43,988 bases of DNA from Halorientalis pallida (GCF_004118325.1 NZ_RDFA01000011.1:1-43988); one strand, 5' to 3'; shown: positions 7,710 through 16,796, counted from the first letter of the stretch. The notes: a model not told the origin generated them from the letters alone. Program-made: numbers and translations.

Positions 7710-8582
7710 TTAGGGCCTCGTGGTCGCGTTCCCGGGAGCCCAGGCGGGTTTCTCGACCGGAGTCGCCGCCGTCCACACGTACTCGTCGTGGTACCTGGTG
7801 TTGGCCGTCTGCCAGGTTCGGTCGAGGGAGAGCACGCGTCCCGAGGCCGCGACGGAAACGGTCGCGTCGTACGTCGAGACGGGGCGCTGTCCGCGGTAGG
7901 TCCCGTTTCTCGCGACGAGCGTGGTCACGGTTCGGCCGTCCTGTTCGGTCACGTTCCGGACGTCGTAGTCGGCGTTCGACAGCGCCGAGCGCAGGATGCG
8001 AGCCTTGGTCGCCGCCGAGACGACCACCCGGTCGAGGGCGGCGCTCCGATTCTGCACGTTGACGGTGACATTGCCGTCCGGGGCGGCGACCCGGGAGACG
8101 AGGACCGACTCGTTGACCCAGTAGCGCTCGTCGAGGACGCCTGTCTCGTTCCCGCGGGTGGTCGTCGCACCGGCCGACCACCGGAGGTGTGAAGCCGTCG
8201 GAGCCAGGCGTGCCGTCTCGTTGCCGCGGATACGGATCGCGGTGCCGTCGACCGTTCCGTCGGTTCGAGTGGTCGTTCGCATCGTGGCACCGTCCGCGAC
8301 GACGCTGCTTCGATGGGCGCTGACGAGGGCGGTCACGTTCGTCACACCGTCGGCCAACACGCCAGGTGGATACGCTTTCGCGTCGGGTACCGAATCGTTC
8401 GCCGGTCCATCGACGGTCGACGGGCGGTCGGTCGTCGTCGGGTCGGGTGTGGACCCGTCGGTCTGCGTCGGTGTCGCAGGGGCTACATCGGGCGCAGTGG
8501 TCGTGGTCTGTCCGTTCGGTCCGCTACAGCCGGCCGCCAGCAAGAGGGTCACGACTGCAACGGTCTGGAGGGCTCGTCGCAC
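7710..8582 (-). CDS. Secreted lipoprotein, haloarchaeal unknown family
   Basis: A 290-residue exported protein. Residues 1-19 are a signal peptide ending in the lipobox LAAGC, so Cys19 would be lipidated. A Thr/Pro/Asp-rich linker (about 20-70), likely glycosylated, leads to a globular domain (about 75-280) rich in Thr and strands, with many NxS/T sites (NVT, NET, NES, NRS, NGT). It resembles haloarchaeal lipoproteins of the DUF7537 type, whose role is unknown to me. ATG at 8582 is 27 bases downstream of a palindromic TATA box, so the mRNA is probably leaderless. Confidence 0.8.
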   Translation of the reverse strand: MRRALQTVAVVTLLLAAGCSGPNGQTTTTAPDVAPATPTQTDGSTPDPTTTDRPSTVDGPANDSVPDAKAYPPGVLADGVTNVTALVSAHRSSVVADGATMRTTTRTDGTVDGTAIRIRGNETARLAPTASHLRWSAGATTTRGNETGVLDERYWVNESVLVSRVAAPDGNVTVNVQNRSAALDRVVVSAATKARILRSALSNADYDVRNVTEQDGRTVTTLVARNGTYRGQRPVSTYDATVSVAASGRVLSLDRTWQTANTRYHDEYVWTAATPVEKPAWAPGNATTRP

Positions 8583-8604
8583 GGGGGGATACAGGGGCTT
8601 CTCG

Positions 8605-8614
8605 GATTTAAATC
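8605..8614 (-). promoter_or_regulatory. TATA box of the lipoprotein gene
   Basis: GATTTAAATC, a perfect palindrome, centred about 27 bases before the ATG at 8582. Confidence 0.55.
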
Positions 8615-8651
8615 GGTTGCGACGGGCCGGTCTCGCCGCGCAGACACACTC

Positions 8652-10388
8652 TCAGAGCACGACCACGGCCACGACCAGCGCGACCACCACGAGGAACACG
8701 CCGAAGCCGATAGTGTCCTGTCGCGTGGCCCGGTCGACCGTCGCGTCGTCGATCATCGACCGCGGATCGCGGACGACACGGACCGTCACCCGGGTCGCAC
8801 GGACCACGGTGCGGTCGACCGCGGCGTACAGTTCGGTCGTGGCGACGACGAAGCCGCGGGTGCCGTACAGCGAGCCGGGGTTGTAGAGCCGGTCGATGTC
8901 GGGAATCTTCGCCACTCGCGAGAGGGGCGTCTTCAGCAGGACGAACCCGATCACACCCGCGGCCGCCAGCGCGACGCCTTCGAGGACGTGTTTGAACGTG
9001 AAGACGGTGTAGTCGAGCGTGGCACCGCCGGGCAGAATCTCGTAGAGTGCCGGCGGATAGACGCCGAACAGGATACACAGCGCGGCGACGGCGATCATCG
9101 GGACGGCCTGCCCGACGCTGGCGTCCTCGACGTAGCCGTCGTACTCGCCGTGGACGAAGGCGTAGTAGCCGAGTTTGATGAACGAGAGGAAGGTACCGAC
9201 GCCACCGGCGAGCAGGAGGTACCACAGCAAATTGTAGTGTTCCTCGTGGGCGGCGACGATCACCATGCCCTTCGAGACGAAGCCGTTGAAGCCCGGGAAG
9301 CCGGCGATGGAGAACGCGGCGACGAAGAACGTGATCGCGGTGATCGGCATCTGCCGACCCAGGCCGCCGAGTTTCTTCAGGCTCTCCTCGCCCGTCCGGT
9401 AGACGACGACACCGACGGTCATGAACAGCAGACTCTTGTAGAGGATGTGGTTGAAGACGTGGCCGAACGCGCCGGCGGTCGCGAGGTGACCGGCGATGCC
9501 GACCCCGGCGACCATGTACCCGACCTGTGACTGGATGTGGTAGGACAGCAGGCGGCGCATATCGTTCTGGAGCAGGGCCATGCAGGCCCCGAAGACGGCC
9601 ATCGCCCCGCCCATGTACGCGATGGCGAGTTCGCCCTCCGGGAACGCCCGGTACATGCCGTAGACGCCGGTCTTGGTGGTGAACACGCAGAGGAAGACGC
9701 TGGCGGCGATGTGGGGCCGCGGGTAGGTGTCGGGGAGCCAGGCGTGCAGGCCGACGAAGCCGACGTTGACGCCGATGCCCAGTGCCGCGAGGACGGGCGC
9801 GACGGTGCCGGCCATCCCCGGTGTGTGCTGGACGCCCGGCAGGCTCCCGAACAGGAACGTGCCCACGGCGGCGTACTGCCAGATGATCGCGCCCAGCAGG
9901 AGCGTCCCGCCGATGCCGTGCAGGAGAGCGTAGCGGAAGGCCGCGCGAACGGCTTTCCCGCCGTAGTGCCACACCAGCAGGGTCGAGGTGACGGCCATCA
10001 GCTCCCAGAAGAAGATCAGGGTGAGCCAGTCGCCGGCGAAGACCGCGCCGAGACTGGTTCCGACGTAGGAGAGGGCGAAGGCCGTCTGGACGGTGTCGGC
10101 GTCGCTGGCCCACGAGTAGGCCACCGCGACCGCGCCGATGAACCCGAAGATCAGGCCCATCAGCGTCGAGAACACGTCGACGTTGAACAGCACTGCAGGG
10201 AAGGCACCGAACAGTTCGACCTGATAGTGGACGCCCTCGGGCACCAGCCAGACGTAGGGCACGACGACCGCCGTCGCCAGGATACCGAGCGCGTGGGCCG
10301 CAGAGCGACCGAGGTACTTCCCGACCAGCGGGAGCAGGAGCGTCGCCACGACGACGGGGACGAACGGCGGCACGACGGGGTCGACCAT
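8652..10388 (-). CDS. Mrp antiporter large subunit, third MrpD-like paralogue
   Basis: A 578-residue integral membrane protein of the NuoL/M/N-MrpA/D family, last gene of the Mrp operon. The acidic residue of the TM5-like helix is in LIFFWELMAVTSTLLVW. The lysine-bearing helix in NHILYKSLLF and the later Lys in GFVSKGMV are present. The TM7 region reads GVNVGFVGLHAWLPD, with Asn where family members normally have Lys (GVKAALMPLHSWLPD in the next gene). A long amphipathic C-terminal region (about 500-555) carries basic and acidic residues before a final helix. The frame continues upstream, but ATG 10388 overlaps the previous stop by one base (TGATG), typical translational coupling. Confidence 0.88.
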   Translation of the reverse strand: MVDPVVPPFVPVVVATLLLPLVGKYLGRSAAHALGILATAVVVPYVWLVPEGVHYQVELFGAFPAVLFNVDVFSTLMGLIFGFIGAVAVAYSWASDADTVQTAFALSYVGTSLGAVFAGDWLTLIFFWELMAVTSTLLVWHYGGKAVRAAFRYALLHGIGGTLLLGAIIWQYAAVGTFLFGSLPGVQHTPGMAGTVAPVLAALGIGVNVGFVGLHAWLPDTYPRPHIAASVFLCVFTTKTGVYGMYRAFPEGELAIAYMGGAMAVFGACMALLQNDMRRLLSYHIQSQVGYMVAGVGIAGHLATAGAFGHVFNHILYKSLLFMTVGVVVYRTGEESLKKLGGLGRQMPITAITFFVAAFSIAGFPGFNGFVSKGMVIVAAHEEHYNLLWYLLLAGGVGTFLSFIKLGYYAFVHGEYDGYVEDASVGQAVPMIAVAALCILFGVYPPALYEILPGGATLDYTVFTFKHVLEGVALAAAGVIGFVLLKTPLSRVAKIPDIDRLYNPGSLYGTRGFVVATTELYAAVDRTVVRATRVTVRVVRDPRSMIDDATVDRATRQDTIGFGVFLVVVALVVAVVVL

Positions 10389-12178
10389 CAGACGCTCACC
10401 CCCGTCGCGCCGGCGACGATCAGGCGGACGATCCGGAGGAAGACAGCGAGGTCGGGGACGATCCCGAGGACGACCGACCCGGCCGCCGCGAAGCAGATTG
10501 GCCCGAGCATGAGCCACGTGGACTCCTCACCGGTCCAGCGGCGGTGTTGCCAGTCCAGGCGGTCGTCCTCGCCGTGGTCCTCGTCGAGTTGCCCGACCGT
10601 CTCCATGGTGTCCTGAATGCCCTGTCCCTCGTGGTCGGCCGCGAAGCCGTGGTCGTCCTGTTCGGCTTCCGACCCGTCCTCCGGGTCGCCCCCGTCGGAG
10701 CGAACTTCCGACGAGGAATCGCCGCCATCGGACCGTAGCGTCGCCGCCGCGTTCCCGAATCGACCGCCCAGCGGCCCCTCGACCAGCGGTTTGGGGTCGC
10801 GCTCGGTCGGCGACTCGAAGAAGGCGGTGTAGACGACCGGCCAGAAGTAGGCGATGTTGAGCACGCCCGAGACCAGCAGGGCGACCGCGTAGATCGTCCC
10901 GCCGGCCGAAACGGACCCGATCAGCAGGAAGTACTTGCTGACGAACCCCGCCACGAGGGGGATGCCGGCCATCCCCGCCGCGGCGACGGCGAACGCCCCC
11001 ATCGTGACCGGCATGCGCCTTCCGATCCCGGCCATGTTGGAGATGTCGTCGGTGTGAGTCTCGACGTGGAGCGCCCCCGCACAGAAAAACAGGGTGAGCT
11101 TCATGAACGCGTGGGCCGGGATGTGCAGGAGGCCGCCTACGAGGGCGTACGCCGAGGCGTTGCCCGGCGACCCGACGGCGACGGCCCCGACGGCCAACCC
11201 GAGGACGATGTAGGAGAGCTGGCTCACCGTCGAGAACGCGAGCCGACGCTTGAGGTTGTCCTGGCGGAGGGCGATAACGCTCGCCACGACCAGGGTGAAG
11301 GCGGCGACGGCAGCGAGGATGGTTCCCATCCCCAACTCGCCGACGAGCCCCGGCCCGTAGATGTCCAGCACGAGGCGGGCGATGCCGAAGACGCCGGACT
11401 TGACGACCGCAACCGCGTGGAGCAGGCCCGAGACGGGCGTCGGCGCGACCATGGCGTCCGGGAGCCACGAGTGCAGCGGCATCAGCGCCGCCTTGACGCC
11501 GAACCCGCCCGCGAGCAGGGCGAAGGCGAGTCGGGCGATCATCGGGTCGGCGTTCGCGGCCGCCGCGAGGCCGTCGATGCCGCCGGCGGCGAAGGATACG
11601 TCACCGACCATCCAGAACACGAGGACGGCACCGGCGAAGACGGCGACGCCACCGCCGAAGGTGTAGGTGAGGTACTTCCGGCCGGCCGCGCGGGCCTCGT
11701 CGGTCTCGTCGTGGGTGACCAGCGGGTAGGTCGCCACGGTCAGCAGTTCGTAGAACACGAACAGGACGAACAGGTTGGCGGCGAAGGCGACGCCCACGGC
11801 CGAGGCGACGCTGGCCGCGAAGGCCGCGAAGTATCGGGTCTGGGCGTGTTCGTCCAGCCCGCGCATGTACCCCATCGAGTAGAAACTCGTGACGATCCAC
11901 AGGAGGCTCGCGAGCAGGGCGAAGAGGAGGCCGAGCGGGTCGGCCATGAGCGTGAACTCGACGCCGGGCAGGAAGGTGCCCAGTCGGGACGCGTAGACGG
12001 TTCCCGAGAGGACGCCGGGGACCATGCTGGCGATGATGCCGAACGTGGACAGCGCGGCCAGCACCGTCCAGGACTCCCTGAGGTTGGGTCGTCGACCCGA
12101 GAGCAGGATCGGGACGATGGCGATCGCCGATACGAGTACGGCCGCGAGTGGTCGCAGTGAAGGCGTGATCTCGGTCAT
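10388..12178 (-). CDS. Mrp antiporter large subunit, second MrpD/NuoL-like paralogue
   Basis: A 596-residue antiporter-like membrane subunit. Expected charged residues are present: Glu in LFVFYELLTVATYPLV, Lys in FGVKAALMPLHSWLPDA, Lys in HAVAVVKSGVFGI, and Lys in AHAFMKLTLFF and GFVSKYFLL. About 14 membrane helices fit the family. An unusual hydrophilic, Asp/Glu-rich segment of about 70 residues (roughly 475-550) lies before the last helix, where many relatives have only a short loop. It overlaps the upstream gene by four bases (ATGA at 12175-12178) and the downstream gene by one, so the three large subunits are likely co-translated. Confidence 0.9.
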   Translation of the reverse strand: MTEITPSLRPLAAVLVSAIAIVPILLSGRRPNLRESWTVLAALSTFGIIASMVPGVLSGTVYASRLGTFLPGVEFTLMADPLGLLFALLASLLWIVTSFYSMGYMRGLDEHAQTRYFAAFAASVASAVGVAFAANLFVLFVFYELLTVATYPLVTHDETDEARAAGRKYLTYTFGGGVAVFAGAVLVFWMVGDVSFAAGGIDGLAAAANADPMIARLAFALLAGGFGVKAALMPLHSWLPDAMVAPTPVSGLLHAVAVVKSGVFGIARLVLDIYGPGLVGELGMGTILAAVAAFTLVVASVIALRQDNLKRRLAFSTVSQLSYIVLGLAVGAVAVGSPGNASAYALVGGLLHIPAHAFMKLTLFFCAGALHVETHTDDISNMAGIGRRMPVTMGAFAVAAAGMAGIPLVAGFVSKYFLLIGSVSAGGTIYAVALLVSGVLNIAYFWPVVYTAFFESPTERDPKPLVEGPLGGRFGNAAATLRSDGGDSSSEVRSDGGDPEDGSEAEQDDHGFAADHEGQGIQDTMETVGQLDEDHGEDDRLDWQHRRWTGEESTWLMLGPICFAAAGSVVLGIVPDLAVFLRIVRLIVAGATGVSV

Positions 12179-13680
12179 GGCAGGAGGATGTCGAGCGTCG
12201 GATCGAGCAGTTGTTCGAACGGAACGACCGCCGGAGCGAGCACGACGGCCAGGACGGCCGCCACGAGGACGGCGGCGTACATCCCCAGCGAGGGACGTCC
12301 GCCGTCGGCGACCATCGCGTCGGGCTGGGCCCCCGTGGCCTCACCCTCGGGGTGGTCGTCGGCGGCGGCCGGCTCGCGGAAGTACATCCGCTCGACGAGT
12401 CGGGCGAAGTAGGCCAGCGTCAACAGCGTCGAGGCGAGGATGATCGCCGCCAGGGGCCACAGCTGGGCCTCGACGGCCCCGAAGGCGATGTACCACTTCC
12501 CGACGAACCCGATCGTCGGCGGGACGCCGACCATCGCGAACGCCAGCACGGCGAAGGCTCCGGCGGCGTAGGGCATCCGCTCGCTCAGCCCCTCGTACTC
12601 GTGAATCTCGCGGGCACCCGTAGCGGTCGCGATCAACCCCGCGGCGAGGAACAGGCCGCCTTTCATCACGGCGTGACCCAGCAGGTGGACTGTCGCGCCG
12701 ACCATCGCGGTCTGGTTCAGCACGGCCAGCCCCGCCAGCACGAGCCCGAACTGCGAGACCGAGGAGTACGCCAGCATGCGCTTGATCTCGGTCTGTGAGA
12801 CCGCGAGCAGACTGCCCGCGACGATGCTGACGACGGCTCCGACGATCAACAGCGTCTGGGCCAGGTCGACCGCGGCGAAGAAGTCGGGGGTGAAGACCGT
12901 CAACGAGATGCGGATCAGCGCGTACGCGAACGTCGTCGAGACCAGCGCGGAGACGAACCCGCTGACGCTGTCGGGCGAACCGGCGTAGGCCTCGGGCTGC
13001 CAGGTGTGCAGCGGGAACACGGCGGTCTTGATGAACAGGCCGATGGCGAACAACGCGAACGCCGTCTGGACCAGTGTAGACTGGTAGCCCACCTCCGCCA
13101 GCATAGCGGAGAGGTCGGCCATGTTCAGCGTCCCCGTCCCGATGTAGGCGTAGCCGACGCCCAGCAGGTACAGCGACGCGCCGACGGTCCCGACGATCAG
13201 GTACTTCAGCGCGGCGACCGCCGACCGGCCCGAGTCACCGCTGGCGACCAGCGCGTAGGCGGTGAGCCCGGAGATTTCGATGAAGACGTACATGTTGAAC
13301 ACGTCGCCGGTGACCGCGACACCGGTCAGGCCACCGACGAGCAACAGGTAGGTCGCGTAGAACGGGTTCCCGCGCGGGCCCGCGGTGCGAGCGTACGCGA
13401 GTATCCCGAGCGAGACGGCCGCGATCAGGACGACGACCGAGGCCGACAGCCCGTCGATCACGAGTTCGATGCCGTAGAAGGCCTCGAACCCGCCGACGAC
13501 GTAGCTGATCGGACCGGCCGTGAACACGCGGTAGGCGAGGTAGCCGGCAAGACCGAGCTGGGCGACGCCCGCCAGTGCGGCGATGGGCCACCCCGTCTTC
13601 GAGCGCGCGAGGCCGGCGAAGAGGACGACGACCGACGCCACCAGCGGCAGGGCGACGAGGAAGGGTGGCAGGTCAGTCAT
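12175..13680 (-). CDS. mrpD: Mrp antiporter subunit D
   Basis: A 501-residue antiporter-like subunit closest in look to MrpD. Key residues: Glu in MYVFIEISGLTAYALVA, Lys in LFIKTAVFPLHTWQPEAY, Lys in GHAVMKGGLFLAAG and Lys in GFVGKWYIAFGA. It directly follows the MrpC gene, as in classical mrp operons, and overlaps it by eight bases. A short hydrophilic insert (about 440-465) precedes the last helix. MrpD with MrpC forms part of the ion-translocating membrane arm; its exact coupling in haloarchaea is inferred from family knowledge. Confidence 0.92.
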   Translation of the reverse strand: MTDLPPFLVALPLVASVVVLFAGLARSKTGWPIAALAGVAQLGLAGYLAYRVFTAGPISYVVGGFEAFYGIELVIDGLSASVVVLIAAVSLGILAYARTAGPRGNPFYATYLLLVGGLTGVAVTGDVFNMYVFIEISGLTAYALVASGDSGRSAVAALKYLIVGTVGASLYLLGVGYAYIGTGTLNMADLSAMLAEVGYQSTLVQTAFALFAIGLFIKTAVFPLHTWQPEAYAGSPDSVSGFVSALVSTTFAYALIRISLTVFTPDFFAAVDLAQTLLIVGAVVSIVAGSLLAVSQTEIKRMLAYSSVSQFGLVLAGLAVLNQTAMVGATVHLLGHAVMKGGLFLAAGLIATATGAREIHEYEGLSERMPYAAGAFAVLAFAMVGVPPTIGFVGKWYIAFGAVEAQLWPLAAIILASTLLTLAYFARLVERMYFREPAAADDHPEGEATGAQPDAMVADGGRPSLGMYAAVLVAAVLAVVLAPAVVPFEQLLDPTLDILLP

Positions 13681-14059
13681 CGGACCGCACCTCCTGGAGC
13701 ACGTCGGCTTCGAGCGTGCCGTACTCGTTGTAGACGCGGACGATGAGCCCGAGTGCGACGGCCGTGAGGCTCACCCCGACGACGATGGCGGTGAGGATCA
13801 ACACGTGAGGCAGTGGGCTGACGAACGGGCCCGTCGCCTTCGGGCCGACGATCGGACTCTTCGCGCCCTCGACGTAGGCCGAGGCGATGAAAAACAGGAA
13901 GATACCGGTCTGGAAGATGTTCATGCCGATCACTTTCTTCACGAGGTTCGGGCTGGCGATCATCACGTACGCACCGATTCCCAGCAGGAGGGCGGTCCCG
14001 GCGTAGTACGACCGGGTGGCGAGCAGGTCGACCGGGCCGGCAGCGAGAGCGTCGATCAT
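13673..14059 (-). CDS. mrpC: Mrp antiporter subunit C (NuoK-like)
   Basis: A 128-residue protein with three membrane helices, homologous to NuoK. The IGMNIFQTGIFLFF stretch in the second helix and the conserved DPLPHVLILTAIVVG-like motif, here SPLPHVLILTAIVVGVSLTAVAL, identify MrpC. The N-terminus and acidic C-terminal tail (EVRSDD) are short. It overlaps MrpD by eight bases and MrpB by four, which suggests coupled translation and equal stoichiometry. Confidence 0.93.
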   Translation of the reverse strand: MIDALAAGPVDLLATRSYYAGTALLLGIGAYVMIASPNLVKKVIGMNIFQTGIFLFFIASAYVEGAKSPIVGPKATGPFVSPLPHVLILTAIVVGVSLTAVALGLIVRVYNEYGTLEADVLQEVRSDD

Positions 14060-14583
14060 AGCAACCCCTCCCTGTCGTCCGGTTCACGGTCGGCACCGCC
14101 CTCGCCGCTGGCACCGGCCGCCAGCCCGAAGAACAGCCCGACGACGATGCCGGAGACGATGACGCCGATACCGATCTCGAACAGTTCGATGCCGTACTTC
14201 GTGAAGTGGTAGATCGGGACGACGTCGTACTCGAGGAAGCCGCCGCCGAGCGCGACGGTTCCGATACCGAGCAACAGCACGGCGGAGACGCCGACGCCGA
14301 CGAGGGCGACGAGCCGTTCCGGCGTGATCCAGTCGCGTGTCGACTCGACGCCGAACGCGACCGCCAGCATCAGGATGACGGTGCTGACGATGACGCCACC
14401 CTGGAAGCCACCGCCCGCGGAGTCGGCCCCGTGGAACATGATGAACAGGCCGAACGTGAACACGAACGGCGCGACCACTCTGACTGTCGCCATGATGATC
14501 GGGCTCTCGACGTACAGCGAGCGGTTCGACTCGCCCGCTTCGACGGCGTTTCCGTCGCCGTTCCCACGTTCGTCGGCGCTCAT
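14056..14583 (-). CDS. mrpB: Mrp antiporter subunit B
   Basis: A 175-residue membrane protein with the MnhB/MrpB domain: SPIIMATVRVVAPFVFTFGL, then FHGADSAGGGFQGGVI (about 51-66), the family signature G-GGFQGG, and three further helices. The N-terminal 25 residues are hydrophilic (ERGNGDGNAVEAGESN). The frame continues upstream, but ATG at 14583 overlaps the preceding gene's stop region and begins the conserved part, so it is chosen. It ends in an acidic tail and overlaps MrpC by four bases. Confidence 0.93.
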   Translation of the reverse strand: MSADERGNGDGNAVEAGESNRSLYVESPIIMATVRVVAPFVFTFGLFIMFHGADSAGGGFQGGVIVSTVILMLAVAFGVESTRDWITPERLVALVGVGVSAVLLLGIGTVALGGGFLEYDVVPIYHFTKYGIELFEIGIGVIVSGIVVGLFFGLAAGASGEGGADREPDDREGLL

Positions 14584-15116
14584 GCGAACACCTCCCGGCC
14601 GAGGACGACCAGTAGCCCGACGCCGGCGGCGAAGACCACGACGGCCTCGCCCATGGTGTCGAACCCACGGTAAGCCGCCAGCACTGCCGTCACGGCGTTT
14701 TTGACGTGGGTTTGCTCGTACGTGTTCTCGAGATAGTAGTCGGTCACCTGTGACTGGGCGACGGGCGTCTCCGCCGAGCCGACCGGTGGGAGCGCCCCCA
14801 GCGTCGACGCGAGGACGCCGACGATCAGGACGGCGACGACGAGTCCCTTCGGGTCGAGGGACTCGAAGATCGCTTCGCCCGGCGGCCGAACGGTCTTCGC
14901 GATGGTGAGCAAGAAGAGGATAGTCGTCACGCCCGCGCCGACGGCCGCCTCGGTCAGCCCCACGTCGGGTGCCTGCAGGAGGACCCAGATCATCGCGATC
15001 CCGAGGCTGTAGGCGGCGAAGGCGATGATCGCGGCCAGCACGTCCCGCAGGACGGCGGTCGCCAGCGCGCACGCGACGACCAGCACGAGCAGGACGGCGG
15101 GAACGGCATCGATCAC
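14580..15116 (-). CDS. DUF4040 protein: MbhD/MbhE-like, C-terminal part of MrpA
   Basis: A 178-residue membrane protein. Residues 1-80 match MbhD (DVLAAIIAFAAYSLGIAMIWV and LLQAPDVGLTEAAVGAGVTT, the DUF4040 core). Residues about 120-178 match MbhE (NAVTAVLAAYRGFDTMGEAVVVFAAG). In bacterial Mrp these domains are the C-terminal end of the large MrpA subunit; here they are a separate gene, as in archaeal membrane-bound hydrogenase systems. It overlaps MrpG and MrpB genes by four bases each. The large N-terminal part of MrpA is supplied by the separate large subunits later in the operon. Confidence 0.9.
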   Translation of the reverse strand: MIDAVPAVLLVLVVACALATAVLRDVLAAIIAFAAYSLGIAMIWVLLQAPDVGLTEAAVGAGVTTILFLLTIAKTVRPPGEAIFESLDPKGLVVAVLIVGVLASTLGALPPVGSAETPVAQSQVTDYYLENTYEQTHVKNAVTAVLAAYRGFDTMGEAVVVFAAGVGLLVVLGREVFA

Positions 15117-15436
15117 TCGCCGTCACCCCTGTCCTCGGAAGTCCAGGGCTCGATCCCCTGATCCGCGGCCGCACGAGTGATCGCGTGGGCCGCCGTCGGG
15201 TTGGTCAGGAAGAGGAAGACGAGCAGGAGGACGACTTTGACCGTCGGCAGCCCCGAGCCCAGCGCCGCGGCGGCGGCCGCCAGCGACAGCCCCGCGCCGA
15301 GCGTGTCCGTCTTCGAGGCCCCGTGTGCCCGAGTGTAGAGGTCGGGCAGGCGGAGCAGACCGACGGCGGCGACGATGCCGAAGAAGACGCCGCCGACGAG
15401 CAGAGCGATGATCGCACCCTCGTAGAGCGTGACCAT
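15113..15436 (-). CDS. mrpG: Mrp antiporter subunit G
   Basis: A 107-residue protein with three helices. GLLRLPDLYTRAHGASKTDTLG (about 25-46) is the MrpG/MnhG signature, and the helix LLVFLFLTNPTAAHAI is also typical. The tail is acidic. Its ATG begins exactly one base before the MrpF stop codon region (the two genes abut without a gap), and it overlaps the DUF4040 gene by four bases. G is an essential small membrane subunit of Mrp complexes; its exact task is not clear from sequence. Confidence 0.94.
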   Translation of the reverse strand: MVTLYEGAIIALLVGGVFFGIVAAVGLLRLPDLYTRAHGASKTDTLGAGLSLAAAAAALGSGLPTVKVVLLLVFLFLTNPTAAHAITRAAADQGIEPWTSEDRGDGE

Positions 15437-15712
15437 CTACATCACCCCTCCGCGCTCGACGGTGAACTTCGAGATGGCGATGCTCATCAGGAAGTTGAGC
15501 AGGGCGTACACGAGCGCGATGTCGAGGACGCCCGGGGAGTCCAGCGCCGCGGCGAACAGCGCGATGATGACGACCGTGTTCGTCCCGACGACGTTGACCG
15601 CGATGACCCGATCCTGCATCGTCGGGCCGCGGACGATCCGGTAGAGGATGACCACCGACAGGACGACGTAGGCCCCAGCGGCCACGAGCAAGGCGTCGGT
15701 GACGAGCGTCAC
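15437..15712 (-). CDS. mrpF: Mrp antiporter subunit F
   Basis: A 91-residue protein with three helices. IVRGPTMQDRVIAVNVVGTNTV (about 26-47) is the MrpF/MnhF signature, including the acidic Asp in the conserved QDR. It sits between E and G as in most mrp operons. Its start overlaps the end of MrpE by four bases, and its stop abuts the MrpG start. Confidence 0.94.
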   Translation of the reverse strand: MTLVTDALLVAAGAYVVLSVVILYRIVRGPTMQDRVIAVNVVGTNTVVIIALFAAALDSPGVLDIALVYALLNFLMSIAISKFTVERGGVM

Positions 15713-16731
15713 GACTCCTCACCTCCGTCGTCACCACGCTCGCGCGGGCCGGGACCGCGGGCGGCCGCCCGGCCGTAGAAGACGAACCGGACGGCGCGTT
15801 CGAGTCCGCCGTCGAGCAGGTCCTCGCGGGAACTCTCGGTGAGCGTGTGGACCGTGAAGTGCTGTCGGGTCACGTCGACCGTCAGCGTCCCCGGCGTGAG
15901 CGTGATGCTGTTGGCCAGCGTCGTCACCGGAATCTCCGACCAGACGGCGGCGTCGAACTCGACCACCTCCGGATCGATTGGGAGACTCGGGTGGAGGACG
16001 ACGTACGCCACGTGGAGGTTCGCGACCACGATCTCGTAGAGCAGGTACGGAGTGAAGACGAGCATGCGCGCGAGGCGTGCGACGAGTTGGCCGGGCCGGA
16101 CCGGGCCCGTCAGCGAGATGCGCCACAGGACCGTGGCGACGATGGCGGCGCTGATCGCGCCGGTCACCAGATCGAAGGCGGCCAGTGAACCGCCGATGAG
16201 CAGGTAGAAGCCGTAGGAGAGGGCGGCGAGCAGGACGAACTGGCCGAGGCCGGCACGACGGACGAGTCGGTCGCGGCGCGTGCCGCGCTCGACGGGTGCC
16301 GTCTCCACGACGAGCCCCGCGCGTTCGAGCTCGGCTTCGAGCGGAGGGAGCAGCGGCGTGTTCTCGCCAGGGTTGAACTCGGGGTCGAGGAGGACGGCCT
16401 CGATCCCTTCGTCGCGGGCGTAGTCGGTCAGCAAGTCGACGTAGTCGCCGGGACTGAACAGATAGTCGTCGACGCCGATCAGTTCGGTCTCGACGGTGAG
16501 ATCCGGGTCGTCCTCGCCGAGGTCCTCGCCGGCCCAGACCGCGACGCGTTCGAGCAGCTCGCGGGCGCTCTCGATGTACTCCTCGCCCGCGACCCGGCGG
16601 GAGGCCGGATAGACGAAGTGGACCGCGTCGTAGCGGTCCTCGCCCTCGACGGCGTTGCGGACGGCGTAGGCCACCGTATTCCGGAGCGTCGGGGACTCGC
16701 TGACGGGCACGAGCAACTTCTCGCCCGTCAC
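15709..16731 (-). CDS. mrpE: Mrp antiporter subunit E with N-terminal UspA-like domain
   Basis: A 340-residue protein, first gene of the Mrp operon. Bacterial MrpE is about 160 residues; here that part is the C-terminal half (about 175-320: RLARMLVFTPYLLYEIVVANLHVAYVVLHP and TLANSITLTPGTLTVDV). The N-terminal half (about 1-145), starting TGEKLLVPVSESPTLRNTV, looks like a universal-stress-type alpha/beta domain. Upstream the frame stays open into Cys/His-rich nonsense, so GTG 16731 is preferred; GGGGGGG about five bases before it could serve as ribosome-binding site. The Usp-like part may sense a nucleotide or stress, but this is inference. Confidence 0.85.
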   Translation of the reverse strand: MTGEKLLVPVSESPTLRNTVAYAVRNAVEGEDRYDAVHFVYPASRRVAGEEYIESARELLERVAVWAGEDLGEDDPDLTVETELIGVDDYLFSPGDYVDLLTDYARDEGIEAVLLDPEFNPGENTPLLPPLEAELERAGLVVETAPVERGTRRDRLVRRAGLGQFVLLAALSYGFYLLIGGSLAAFDLVTGAISAAIVATVLWRISLTGPVRPGQLVARLARMLVFTPYLLYEIVVANLHVAYVVLHPSLPIDPEVVEFDAAVWSEIPVTTLANSITLTPGTLTVDVTRQHFTVHTLTESSREDLLDGGLERAVRFVFYGRAAARGPGPRERGDDGGEES

Positions 16732-16796
16732 GGTCGCCCCCCCGCGGTCGCGGGCCACCGGACCGCCGACCGGCCTGGCTCGGCCGCTGGATAGTT

